DNA from: Streptomyces sp. NBC_01754
GTDB taxonomy: Bacteria; Actinomycetota; Actinomycetes; Streptomycetales; Streptomycetaceae
Direction: 5' to 3'
Length of the DNA stretch: 64,000 nucleotides
Assembly (NCBI RefSeq): GCF_035918015.1
Contig: NZ_CP109132.1
Location: forward strand, 4,960,001-5,024,000
Both the position numbers and the translations under genes were made by a program. Positions within the stretch are counted from its first letter, which is position 1. Every line of letters starts with the position of its first letter. Positions 43,095-51,656 of this stretch are shown here, piece after piece. Under the pieces are notes generated by a model that saw only the letters and a list, made by a program, of their open reading frames with translations, was not told the origin of the DNA and did no database searches.

Positions 43095-43904
43095 ATGTTG
43101 ACGGTCCGTATGCTCAAAGTGGCGGAAGACGAGGCCGAGCGTGCCGCGGAGCCCTCGGTGGCCCCGGCAGCGTTCGTGCGGGCGCAGGACCCGCCGGATC
43201 TTCGGGCGCACACGGTATGGACCGGCTCGGCCGAGGCGCTGCGGGCCCTGGGTCTGCGGCGGGGAGACGAGGCGAGGACCGGAGGCCTGAGCGCGGCGAT
43301 AGCGGGGCGGCACGCGGAGAGCGGGGCGCGGGTCCGTGTGGCAGGTGAGGCCTACGACCTGACCTTCCTGGCCCCTGCCTCGCTGTCCTGGGTGTGGTCG
43401 CAGGGGGACTCCGCGCTGCGCGTCGACCTGGAGCGTGCGGTCCTGGACGCCGCCCACCGGTGTGTCGACCACCTCGTACGGACCAGGCCGCTGGCCGACG
43501 GCGTCGAGCCCGGCCGGGGGCACGCCGCCGCGCTGGCACTCCACGTGGTCGGCACGCCACGGCCCTGGACGCAGCCCCCGCCGCCCCTGCTGCACGTGCA
43601 CACCTATCTCGTCGGCGTGCTCGACGGCTGCGGGGCACTGCGCGGCCCGCATCAGGGGGAGTTGGACGAGGAGTCCCTGACGCGCGAGGGCGGTGCCGTG
43701 GGCCGGGCGGCGCTCGCCGACGACCTGCGCGCTCTCGGGTTCACCATCAGGCCCGGCACCGGCACCGGCCACGGCGCTCGCGGTTTCGAGGTCATGGGCG
43801 TGCCGGAGAGACTGCTGCGGGCGGGACAGCCGGCCGACCAGGGCTGCGCCGGCCTGGGCGAGGAGACCGACCGCGATCCGTGGGGCGACGGCTTCCGGCG
43901 GTGA
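43095..43904 (+). CDS. Orphan TrwC/TraI-relaxase-like domain protein
   Basis: A 269-residue protein resembling the N-terminal relaxase domain of MobF proteins: GEAYDLTFLAPASLSWVWSQGDSALRVDLERAVLDAA, then a metal-site-like LLHVHTYLVGVLDGCGALRG where TrwC has LHTHVVV. The usual N-terminal tyrosines are missing, the HxH site is shorter than the canonical three-His motif, and no helicase domain follows. I think it is a domesticated or degraded relaxase domain. Such stand-alone proteins recur in Streptomyces cores. The ATG follows GAGAGGAATGTCAC. Confidence 0.8.
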   Translation: MLTVRMLKVAEDEAERAAEPSVAPAAFVRAQDPPDLRAHTVWTGSAEALRALGLRRGDEARTGGLSAAIAGRHAESGARVRVAGEAYDLTFLAPASLSWVWSQGDSALRVDLERAVLDAAHRCVDHLVRTRPLADGVEPGRGHAAALALHVVGTPRPWTQPPPPLLHVHTYLVGVLDGCGALRGPHQGELDEESLTREGGAVGRAALADDLRALGFTIRPGTGTGHGARGFEVMGVPERLLRAGQPADQGCAGLGEETDRDPWGDGFRR

Positions 43905-44334
43905 GCTTCCGGCGGTGCACCGGGGCGGAAGCGGACAGCGCCGGGCCCCCGGAGGAACCGCCGGGTCATCGAGCGGGCCTGGAGCTTCGCCGGCCTTGCG
44001 TTTCGCACCGCTCACCGATCAGGTCGAACGCCCTCCGGGCCTGGATGCCGGGCATGAAGGACGTGCCGTCGTCACCGGCGGCCGGGGGCTCGGCGGCGCG
44101 CCGAGTCCGACGCAACTGAGGACCACTGCCCACTCGTCGCGTGGCCGAGATCACCGTGCGTACACCGGCGGTGGTGGTCGTGTGGTGGTCACGTGGTGGA
44201 CACACCGCCGGAGTCCCGCCCCCCAGGCGGCCCGGCCGGCGAGTGCGGGGACGACAGCGAGTGCGGAACGCGGCGCCCGCCTCCTCTCCCGGGGGTGGAA
44301 GGATTGCGGGACGTACGAGAGGGGCCGGTGGGCG
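43905..44334. other. Intergenic stretch
   Basis: No gene supported. tggtggtcgtgtggtggtcacgtggtgga around 44170-44200 has short tggtgg repeats. The Snf2 gene's ribosome site lies at the end (GAGAGGGGCCGGTGGGCG). Confidence 0.5.
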
Positions 44335-46530
44335 ATGGGGCGCGGTGAGCGGGAGGAGGTCGCCCGGGGCAGGCGGCTGCTCGGGACGGCGCAGGCACTG
44401 GTCGCCGACCACGCGCGTGCCGTCGAGGCGGTGCGTGCGGCCCTGCGGCCGATTCACGACGGCCTGGTCGGAGACGAGCTGGACGCCATCCCGGTGGCCC
44501 GGCTGAAGGACGTCACCGAGGGCAGGCTGAGGATCGGGGAGGTCGAGAAGGGCGGTTTCCGGACCGTACGGCAGGTGCTCGACGCCGGGCCGTACCGGCT
44601 GCGGCAGATCCCCGGGGTCGGACAGCAGACCGCGGACCAGACCGTCGCTGCCGCCCGCCGGATAGCCGAGGCCGTACGGGAGACGGTCGCCGTACGCATC
44701 GACGCAGACCGGACCGATCCGCAGACCTCCGCGCTCGTGGCCGCCCTGTACCTGCTGGTGGAGGCCGGCCCCGAGGCACGCCGCGCGGTGGACGCCGCCC
44801 AGGTGCTGTCGGACCGGCTCGGTCCGCTGGTCGCGGACGCCAGGCCCGCGTCCGGGCGGCTGCGTCTGCTCGTCGCGGGGAAGCAGAAGCGCGAGCGGGC
44901 GCGGCACGCCGTCGCCGAGATCCGCGAACTGACCGAGCGGGCCGGCCGGGACGGTGTACCGGAACTGCTCTCCCAGGCGTCGGTGGATCTGCTGCGAGGC
45001 CCTGCGGACGAGGTCGCGGCCCTGGTCGACTTCGAGCTGCGGTCCGCCGAGTACTACAGCCTGCTCGCCGAGGTGTCCGGTCGGCGGCCCGACACGGCCG
45101 CGTCCGAGGGCTTCCTGCCGGACGAGGTGGCCGAGCGGGTCAGGGACCAGACGCTCGACGACACGTACCGCAGGGTCTCGCTCCGCGGCTACCAGGCGTT
45201 CGGCGCCCGGTTCGTGCTCGCGCAGCGGCGGGTGATCCTCGGCGACGAGATGGGGCTCGGCAAGACCATCCAGGCCATCGCCGTCCTCGCGCACCTCGCG
45301 GCCGAGGGGCGGACCCGGTTCCTCGTCGTCTGCCCGGCCGGTGTGCTGATCAACTGGACGCGCGAGATCGCCGGCCGGAGCAAGCTCCGGGTCACCCCGC
45401 TGCACGGGGCGGACCGGCGGGACGCGTTCGCCGACTGGAGGGAGGGCGGCGGAGTCGGCGTCACCACCTTCGACGCCCTGCGGGGGTTTCCCGTGCCCGA
45501 AGCCGGTGAACTGGGCCTGCTCGTCGTGGACGAGGCCCACTACGTGAAGAATCCGGCGGCCCGCCGCTCCATGGCGGTGGCTCGGTGGGCCGAGCGCTGT
45601 GAACGGGTCGTCTTCCTCACCGGTACCCCGATGGAGAACCGGGTCTCGGAGTTCCGCAGCCTGGTGGCCGTCCTCCAGCCCGGCCTCGCGGAGGCCGTCG
45701 GCGACCACGACTCGGTGGCCGGATCGGTCGCCTTCCGGAAGGCCGTCGCCCCGGTCTACCTGCGCCGCAACCAGAAGGACGTGCTGACCGAGCTGCCGGC
45801 CCTCCAGCGGACGGACGACTGGGACGAGCTGAGCGCGTCGGACGAGGAGGCCTACCGCGAGGCCGTGCTGGCCGGAAACTTCATGGCGATGCGCCGGGCC
45901 GCGTACGCCCGGCCGGAGCGGTCGGCCAAGCTCGGCCGGCTGCGGGAGATCGTCGCCGACGCCGCGGCCAACGGGCTGAAGGTGGTGGTGTTCTCCGCGT
46001 TCCGGGATGTCCTGTCGGTGGTCCGGGACGCCGTCGCGGACACCCCGGGGCAGGTGCTCGGCCCGATTACGGGGAGCGTGCCGCCCACACGCCGGCAGCA
46101 GCTCGTCGACGACTTCACCACCGTGTCCGGGCACGCGGTGCTGCTGGCGCAGATCGAGGCGGGCGGCGTGGGCCTCAACATGCAGGCCGCCTCCGTCGTG
46201 ATCATCTGCGAGCCCCAGATCAAGCCGACCGTCGAGCAGCAGGCGGTGGCCCGCGCGCACCGCATGGGCCAGGTCCGCTCGGTCCAGGTGCACCGGCTGC
46301 TCGCGACGGGCGGGGTGGACGAGCGGATGGTGGCGATGCTGGAGAACAAGTCCCGCCTGTTCGACGCGTACGCCCGCCGCAGCGCGGTCGCCGAGTCGAC
46401 GCCGGACGCCGTCGACATCTCGGACGTCGCGCTCGCCCACCGCATCGTCGAGGAGGAACAGGCGCGGCTGGGCGCGCCTCCGGAGTCCGCACCCGCGCCG
46501 TCCGTCGCGGAGCTCGCCCCGGAGGCGTGA
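44335..46530 (+). CDS. Snf2-family DNA helicase with HhH domain
   Basis: A 731-residue superfamily 2 ATPase. A helix-hairpin-helix unit (LRQIPGVGQQTADQTVAAARRIAEA, about 86-110) precedes the helicase core. Motif I GDEMGLGKT lies near 303-311, motif II VVDEAH near 397-402, motif III LTGTPMENR, and motifs V and VI AGGVGLNMQAA and QAVARAHRMGQ. It is a dsDNA translocase that remodels protein-DNA complexes; no methyltransferase or nuclease neighbour suggests a defence locus. It is convergent with the GH65 gene. Confidence 0.94.
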   Translation: MGRGEREEVARGRRLLGTAQALVADHARAVEAVRAALRPIHDGLVGDELDAIPVARLKDVTEGRLRIGEVEKGGFRTVRQVLDAGPYRLRQIPGVGQQTADQTVAAARRIAEAVRETVAVRIDADRTDPQTSALVAALYLLVEAGPEARRAVDAAQVLSDRLGPLVADARPASGRLRLLVAGKQKRERARHAVAEIRELTERAGRDGVPELLSQASVDLLRGPADEVAALVDFELRSAEYYSLLAEVSGRRPDTAASEGFLPDEVAERVRDQTLDDTYRRVSLRGYQAFGARFVLAQRRVILGDEMGLGKTIQAIAVLAHLAAEGRTRFLVVCPAGVLINWTREIAGRSKLRVTPLHGADRRDAFADWREGGGVGVTTFDALRGFPVPEAGELGLLVVDEAHYVKNPAARRSMAVARWAERCERVVFLTGTPMENRVSEFRSLVAVLQPGLAEAVGDHDSVAGSVAFRKAVAPVYLRRNQKDVLTELPALQRTDDWDELSASDEEAYREAVLAGNFMAMRRAAYARPERSAKLGRLREIVADAAANGLKVVVFSAFRDVLSVVRDAVADTPGQVLGPITGSVPPTRRQQLVDDFTTVSGHAVLLAQIEAGGVGLNMQAASVVIICEPQIKPTVEQQAVARAHRMGQVRSVQVHRLLATGGVDERMVAMLENKSRLFDAYARRSAVAESTPDAVDISDVALAHRIVEEEQARLGAPPESAPAPSVAELAPEA

Positions 46531-46559
46531 CGGACCTCGGACCCAGGCCCCGTGCCTGG

Positions 46560-49148
46560 TCAGTCCGCCGCGCCGACGACCAGTTCGCTCACCCCCGCCG
46601 GTTTCCCCGGATCCTGTGAGGTGACCGTCAGCCGTACCTTCCGGGCCACGTCCCCGGTCCGGAAGGCCCGCCAGGTACGGCCGTCCGGCGAGGTCTCGAC
46701 GGTGTGCGTGGCCGGTGCGGTGTCCGACCACGTGGGGGTGACCGAGGTGACCCGCACCGCCCGGCCCAGGTCCACCGTCAGTGTGCCCGCCGTGCCCTGG
46801 GGCGACCAGGCCGTGGCCGGGCTGCCGTCCACGGCGGCGGCCGCGTAGAGCCCCGGAGTCTCGGAGGTGGCCGTCGCCGGGCGACAACGCGCCGCGTTCG
46901 GTGTCGGGGTGAGGTCGGGGCGCCGGGTGGGGAGCGTGAGGGTGCCGGTCAGGAGGCGCGGCCCGGCCGGGGTGTGGACCGTGAACGGGGCGCCGTCCGT
47001 CAGCCGGACCGTGGTCGTCCGGGCGCCGATGGACACGTCGTACGTCCGCCCCCGGTAGCGCAGGCCCGTCAGTTCCACGCCCTCCCGTAGCTGCGGGGGC
47101 AGCGACGGGTCGAGCCGTACCCCGTCCTCACGCAGCCGCAGCCCGGTCAGGCCGTGCGTGAAGACCTGGAGGAAACCGCCCTTGCCGGTCAGGAAGTCCT
47201 CGGCGGGGAAGCCGGAGAGCGGGTCCTGGGCGCCGGACTTCTCCCCGCGCGCCTCGGAGAAGAGGTGGTACGGGCCGCGCGTGAACGGCCGTACGGAGCG
47301 CTGGAGATACGTGTACGTCGAGCAGCCCGGCTCCCCGATGGCCGCCGCGTCGATTGCGTGCACCGAGTCCGTCATCGCGGGGCCGTCCGGATCGGTGCGG
47401 GCGGCGTAGAAGTCCAGGGTCGCGGCGGCGGCGCCGTCCTCCATCGGCCATTCCAGCGGGTACACGAGCAGCACGGTGTCGGCCTGCTTGATGGTCGAGC
47501 CGTCGTACCCGGCGTACTGGAGGTACAGCTTGCGCTCCGCGTCGTACGGGATGCGCAGCCCGTCCGCGACCCGTGTCCAACCGGTGGGGGCGCTCTCGCC
47601 GAGGAGCCGGGCGGCGCGGGTGGCGTTGCGCAGGGCGAGGGCGGCGACCGCGTTGGTGTACACCCCGTCGTCGACACCGTTGCTGTACTCGTCGGGGCCC
47701 GCGACGTCCTTCACCGAGTAGCCGCCCTCCGGGTCGGCGGTGGCCCGCGACTCCCAGAAGTCGGCGATGCCCTTCAGCAGCGGCCATCCGTGGCCCGCCA
47801 GCCAGTCCCGGTCGCCGGTGGCCAGGTAATACTGCCAGACGGCCAGCGACACATCGCCCTGGAGGTGGTTCTGGGTCAGGCAGTGCGGCGGGTCCCAGCT
47901 CTGGCACTCGGTGTCGAGGCGGCCCCGGCTCGCGCTCGTCCAGGAGTAGAACAGGCCCTTGTGGCCGAGCTGTTCGGCGTTGGCGCGGGCCGCGTGCCGG
48001 GTGCGGTAGCGGTACTCGACCACCGGGCGGGCGAGCTCCGGGCGTGTGGCGAGCAACCCCGGATACATCCAGGTCTCCGCATCCCAGAACACCATGCCCG
48101 CGTAGTTGTCGCTGGTGAGACCGGCCGGGGCGAGGCTGTCGGAGGAACCGGTACGGGTGTTGGCGAGCAGGCCGTACTGTGCCGCGCGCAGCCAGGCCGT
48201 GAGGTCCGCGCTGCCCGGTACGGCGATGTCGGAGGACCAGGCCGTCCGCCAGGCCGCCGCGTTGTCCGCCAGGACACCGGACCAGCCGCGCAGTTCCGCC
48301 CGCCGGGCGGCGGCCCGGGCGGATGTGAGCGGGTCGTGGGAGGTGAGGGAGGTGTCGACGCCGACGTACTTCTCGAAGGTGTACGAGCGGCCGGCGGCGA
48401 CCCGGACGGTGTGGGTCCCCTTGCCGCTGCCCGCTTGGACGATCGCCCCTTCCGTGCCCGTACCGAGGGTGCGGAACGTGCCGTCGTCCGCGATCGTGAG
48501 CCGGCGCGCGCCCCGTTCGTCCAGCCGGCCCGTGACCGTGGCCGTACCGCTCCAGTGCGGTGTCATCCGCAGGCGTACCGCACCGGTGTGTACATCGGAG
48601 CGGTCGGTGAGGACCTCGTAGGTCAGGTCGGTGGAGCGGCCGTCCGCGGTGGTCCAGCGCAGGGAGGTGACCACGACGCCGCAGCGCAGGTGCACGGTCT
48701 GGCGGTAGTGCGAGACGCGGCCGGCCGGTGTTGCCGAGCCGTACGTCTCCGAGCCGACGCGGACGTCCAGGGTGGTCCAGCTCGGCAGGGCGGCGATCAC
48801 CTCACGGCCCCCGGCGAGGTCCTGCTCGCGGCCGAAGAGGCCGGCGACGAAGGCGCCGTCGTAGCGTGGCGTGTAGAGGGGCCAGCCCGTCTTCTGGCCG
48901 GTCGTCGCGTAGCCGGCTCCGGTGGCGGGCACGCGGTGGCCGAGGTAGCCGTTGCCGACGTAGGGGTCGTAGCCCCCGGCCTCCCCGAAGGTGGTGGAGG
49001 CCGGTGTCCAGGACGGATCGGGACCCTCGGACCGGCCGCACACGGGCGTCGGCGGGGCGTCGGGGGAGGCGTGGGAGACCGGGGGTGGGGGCGCGACCAG
49101 CGCGGCCGCGACCAGGGACGTGAGAAGACAGATGCGCGTGAGGCTCAC
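46560..49148 (-). CDS. Secreted GH65 glycoside hydrolase, acid trehalase type
   Basis: An 862-residue exported enzyme. A signal peptide (LTRICLLTSLVAAALVAPPPPVSHA, cut near 28) is followed by the GH65 beta-sandwich and the (alpha/alpha)6 barrel. FWDAETWMYPGLLATRPE (near 350) and the general acid in GPDEYSNGVDDGVYTNA (Glu near 485) are family signatures. The barrel ends near 640, then a linker strand domain, and residues about 730-860 form an F5/8 type C (discoidin) carbohydrate-binding domain. Exported GH65 enzymes of this kind are alpha,alpha-trehalases or act on related glucosides. No transporter or kinase is adjacent. Confidence 0.92.
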   Translation of the reverse strand: MSLTRICLLTSLVAAALVAPPPPVSHASPDAPPTPVCGRSEGPDPSWTPASTTFGEAGGYDPYVGNGYLGHRVPATGAGYATTGQKTGWPLYTPRYDGAFVAGLFGREQDLAGGREVIAALPSWTTLDVRVGSETYGSATPAGRVSHYRQTVHLRCGVVVTSLRWTTADGRSTDLTYEVLTDRSDVHTGAVRLRMTPHWSGTATVTGRLDERGARRLTIADDGTFRTLGTGTEGAIVQAGSGKGTHTVRVAAGRSYTFEKYVGVDTSLTSHDPLTSARAAARRAELRGWSGVLADNAAAWRTAWSSDIAVPGSADLTAWLRAAQYGLLANTRTGSSDSLAPAGLTSDNYAGMVFWDAETWMYPGLLATRPELARPVVEYRYRTRHAARANAEQLGHKGLFYSWTSASRGRLDTECQSWDPPHCLTQNHLQGDVSLAVWQYYLATGDRDWLAGHGWPLLKGIADFWESRATADPEGGYSVKDVAGPDEYSNGVDDGVYTNAVAALALRNATRAARLLGESAPTGWTRVADGLRIPYDAERKLYLQYAGYDGSTIKQADTVLLVYPLEWPMEDGAAAATLDFYAARTDPDGPAMTDSVHAIDAAAIGEPGCSTYTYLQRSVRPFTRGPYHLFSEARGEKSGAQDPLSGFPAEDFLTGKGGFLQVFTHGLTGLRLREDGVRLDPSLPPQLREGVELTGLRYRGRTYDVSIGARTTTVRLTDGAPFTVHTPAGPRLLTGTLTLPTRRPDLTPTPNAARCRPATATSETPGLYAAAAVDGSPATAWSPQGTAGTLTVDLGRAVRVTSVTPTWSDTAPATHTVETSPDGRTWRAFRTGDVARKVRLTVTSQDPGKPAGVSELVVGAAD

Positions 49149-49438
49149 CGTACGAAGGTAGGGACGCCGGCGGCGCGGTCGCGGTTACGGCGCGCGGGCA
49201 GGGGTACGACCGGGTCGACCGGCGGGTGACACCTCCCCGTTCCGGCGAGTGCCGCGCTGTCGCGCGAGGGAAGCCACCGCTCCGGAACAGAAACGGCCGC
49301 TGCCGCAGGCGCTGTCAGGTGAGATATGCGCTGGTCCACGGGAAATCATCACTTCGAGTGAAACTCTGGCCCGTGCTTGCGGGAGCCAACCGAGGGTTGT
49401 CACGCTGTTGCTGTCTGTCAACCTGTTGGGAGTGGCCT

Positions 49439-50191
49439 GTGCCTTTCGGTGAGCAGCCCGCCTATCTGCGCGTGGCGAGCGATCTCAGGGAGAAGATCGT
49501 CAACGGCGCGCTGCCCCCTCGTACACGTCTGCCCTCACAGGCGCGCATCCGGCAGGAGTACGGGGTCTCGGACACCGTCGCGCTGGAGGCGCGAAAAGTG
49601 CTGATGGCCGAGGGGCTGGTCGAGGGGAGGTCGGGTTCGGGCACCTATGTGCGCGAGCGTCCCGTCCCCCGGCCGATCGCCCGGTCCGGTTATCGCCCGG
49701 GCTCCGGAGCCAGCCCGTTCCGCCAGGAGCAGGCGGCGGAAGGCGCCCGTGGGACCTGGGAGTCGCGCAGTGAGCAGCAGGAGGCGAGCGCCGAGATCGC
49801 CGAGCGCCTCGGTATCGAGGCCGGTGACCGCGTGATGTGCACGCGCTACGTCTTCCGTGACGCCGGGGAGCCGATGATGCTCTCCACGTCCTGGGAGCCC
49901 CTCGCCGTCACGGGGCGGACGCCGGTGATGCTTCCGGAGGAGGGGCCGGTGGGCGGTTGCGGGGTGGTCGAGCGGATGGCGGCCATCGGCGTCGTCGTGG
50001 ACAACGTGGCCGAGGAGGTCGGCGCGCGCCCGGGGCTGGCGGAGGAGCTCCTGGCGCTCGGCGGCGTTCCCGGGCACGTGGTGCTGGTCATCGGGCGTAC
50101 GTACTACGCCTCGGGGCGGGCCGTGGAGACCGCCGAGGTGGTCGTGCCCGCCGACCGGTACCGGGTCGCCTACCACCTGCCGGTCAGATGA
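49439..50191 (+). CDS. GntR-family regulator with UTRA domain
   Basis: A 250-residue regulator. The N-terminal winged helix (AYLRVASDLREKIVNGALPPRTRLPSQARIRQEYGVSDTVALEARKVLMAEGLVEGRSGSGTYV, about 7-71) is GntR. The C-terminal UTRA/HutC-like domain binds a small effector (SAEIAERLGIEAGDRVMCTRYVFRDAGEPMMLSTSW). The GTG start is supported by GTTGGGAGTGG. It is divergent from the GH65 gene with about 290 bp between, so it may control it, but HutC-type regulators often act elsewhere. Confidence 0.92.
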   Translation: MPFGEQPAYLRVASDLREKIVNGALPPRTRLPSQARIRQEYGVSDTVALEARKVLMAEGLVEGRSGSGTYVRERPVPRPIARSGYRPGSGASPFRQEQAAEGARGTWESRSEQQEASAEIAERLGIEAGDRVMCTRYVFRDAGEPMMLSTSWEPLAVTGRTPVMLPEEGPVGGCGVVERMAAIGVVVDNVAEEVGARPGLAEELLALGGVPGHVVLVIGRTYYASGRAVETAEVVVPADRYRVAYHLPVR

Positions 50192-50551
50192 CCGGCGGTC
50201 CGTAGGGCCGGGAAGGCCGGAGAGTACGGAGGGCCAGCGCGCGGAGGGCCGGAGTACGGAGAGGCGGAGAGTGCGGACGTCGGCGGCGAGGGGGCGTACG
50301 CCGGTCGCGTGCGGGCGCCTCTGCCCACGGTGCGGTGGGCCGCCCTGCAAGGGCCGGAGCAGGGGAGCGGGGGCGCATTCAAGCGAATGCGCCCCTTCTT
50401 GATGGCCGGATGCGTACCTCTTTGTGTAAACCCGCATCCTCTGCGTGAAGGTCAGGCGTACGCTCGGGCATATGCGTACTGCGGTTTCCTGGGGATCCTT
50501 GAAGACGTGCATGCCATTAGGAAGAAGGGCGACATGCTGGGGAGGGGCGCG
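50192..50551. other. Gene-free stretch between the GntR and SPOR genes
   Basis: No gene seen. The first part repeats short purine-rich motifs (cggag, gcggagagg). 50400-50470 is less GC-rich (ttgtgtaaacccgcatcctctgcgtgaagg) and is the likely promoter region of the SPOR gene. Confidence 0.5.
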
Positions 50552-50734
50552 ATGACCGACAGTGGCGCGGTGCTCCCCTGGCTGGTGATCAGGCAGGACG
50601 ACAACGGTAACCGGTATCGCGTGGGCCGCTACGCGACGCGGGACGAGGCCCAGAAGATCGCCGACGGCCTGGACCGCCACGGCCGCGAACAGCTCTACTG
50701 GGTGGAACGCGTGGGCCAGAGCACACGCCCCTGA
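50552..50734 (+). CDS. Small SPOR-like domain protein
   Basis: A 60-residue protein: GAVLPWLVIRQDDNGNRYRVGRYATRDEAQKIADGLDRHGREQLYWVERVG. This is the compact SPOR-related protein found throughout Streptomyces. The SPOR fold binds denuded glycan strands of peptidoglycan, though these small cytoplasmic forms have no signal and no proven role. The ATG at 50552 has GGGGAGGGGCGCG upstream; longer in-frame starts are not supported. Confidence 0.88.
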   Translation: MTDSGAVLPWLVIRQDDNGNRYRVGRYATRDEAQKIADGLDRHGREQLYWVERVGQSTRP

Positions 50735-51061
50735 CATCCGGGGTGTCCAGGGGTGTATCGACCGGCGTCGAACAGTGTCGAGCACCGGCGCACACCCCGC
50801 GCGCGCTCGCCCCGTTCTCCCCGTTCTCCCGGCGCGGTGGCCGGGGCCGTCCCGTATGACGGAGGCCCTGGCCACCGCTTTTCTGTGCGCCGGGTGGCGT
50901 CGATGGCACCGGGAGGCACGGACGTCCTCCCGGTTCACGGCCGCCCCGGCCACCCGTACGCCCTCACCCTCCGCCTCACGCGATACGGTGCCCCAATTAC
51001 CGGGTATGGGCTGATCAGCTCCGCTCGCAGGAGCTGAGCCCCCGCTGCCGGCCCCTGGGAA
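50735..51061. other. Non-coding stretch
   Basis: No gene supported. Apart from GC-rich low-complexity sequence there is no repeat or terminator I would claim. Confidence 0.5.
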
Positions 51062-51499
51062 GTGATCGGCGTGACCGAGACCGAAGGCGACTGTGCCGAA
51101 TGGACCTTTCCGGCCCGGCCGGGGTCCGTGCGCGGCGCCAGGCACGCGGTCCGTGACGCACTGCACGGCTGGGGCCTGGACGCGATGGTGGGGGATCTCG
51201 TCGTCCTGCTCGTCAGTGAGTTGGTGACCAATTCTCTGCGGTACACATCCGGCCCGATCGGTGTCCGGGTGGTCCGGCCGTGTCCGGACGGTGACGGCCC
51301 GGGCGCGGCCGCCGTCGGAGAGGGGCTGCTGGTGGAAGTCTCCGATCCGCTTCCGGATCCACCCACCGCACGCACGGCCGGACCTGACGACGAAGGCGGC
51401 CGCGGACTCCAGTTGGTGGCCTGTTCCGCACGTCGCTGGGGGACCCGCCGCGGAAAAAGCGGCAAGACCGTGTGGTTCGAGCTCGCTCTGTCTGGTTAG
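51062..51499 (+). CDS. Anti-sigma-factor-type ATP-binding protein (HATPase_c_2)
   Basis: A 145-residue serine-kinase-like protein. The N box VVLLVSELVTNSLRYTSGPI (about 47-66) and G-box EGGRGLQLVACSARRWGTRRGKSGKTVWFELAL (112-143) define the RsbW/SpoIIAB-like GHKL fold. Streptomyces has many such proteins, which inhibit sigma factors or phosphorylate anti-sigma antagonists. The last 30 residues closely resemble the C-terminus of the SpoIIE-type protein encoded next (51657-54251), so the two are probably paralogous or interacting. The GTG may start at 51062 or 51071. Confidence 0.9.
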   Translation: MIGVTETEGDCAEWTFPARPGSVRGARHAVRDALHGWGLDAMVGDLVVLLVSELVTNSLRYTSGPIGVRVVRPCPDGDGPGAAAVGEGLLVEVSDPLPDPPTARTAGPDDEGGRGLQLVACSARRWGTRRGKSGKTVWFELALSG

Positions 51500-51656
51500 G
51501 AGTGGGAGGGGATGTATCAGCGATCATCGAGCCGGTAGGTCTGGCCGAAAAGGACTGAGACCGTGCTGTGATCGTGAACGCCGTGCCGCTCGGGGCCGTA
51601 GTGCTGAATACTGCGGGCAGGACCGGTCCGGTGTGTGAGCTGGAGGGGACGGTCGC

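Noticed and set aside
44335..46530. Snf2 gene as part of a defence island
   Set aside because: Neighbours are a relaxase-like orphan and a GH65 enzyme; no nuclease, methyltransferase or other defence gene is associated.
43966..46887. 973-codon open frame on the minus strand
   Set aside because: It is antisense to the Snf2 helicase, whose motifs are clear on the plus strand; composition is His/Arg/Gly noise.
47154..49229. 691-codon plus-strand open frame
   Set aside because: Antisense to the GH65 enzyme, no motif of its own.
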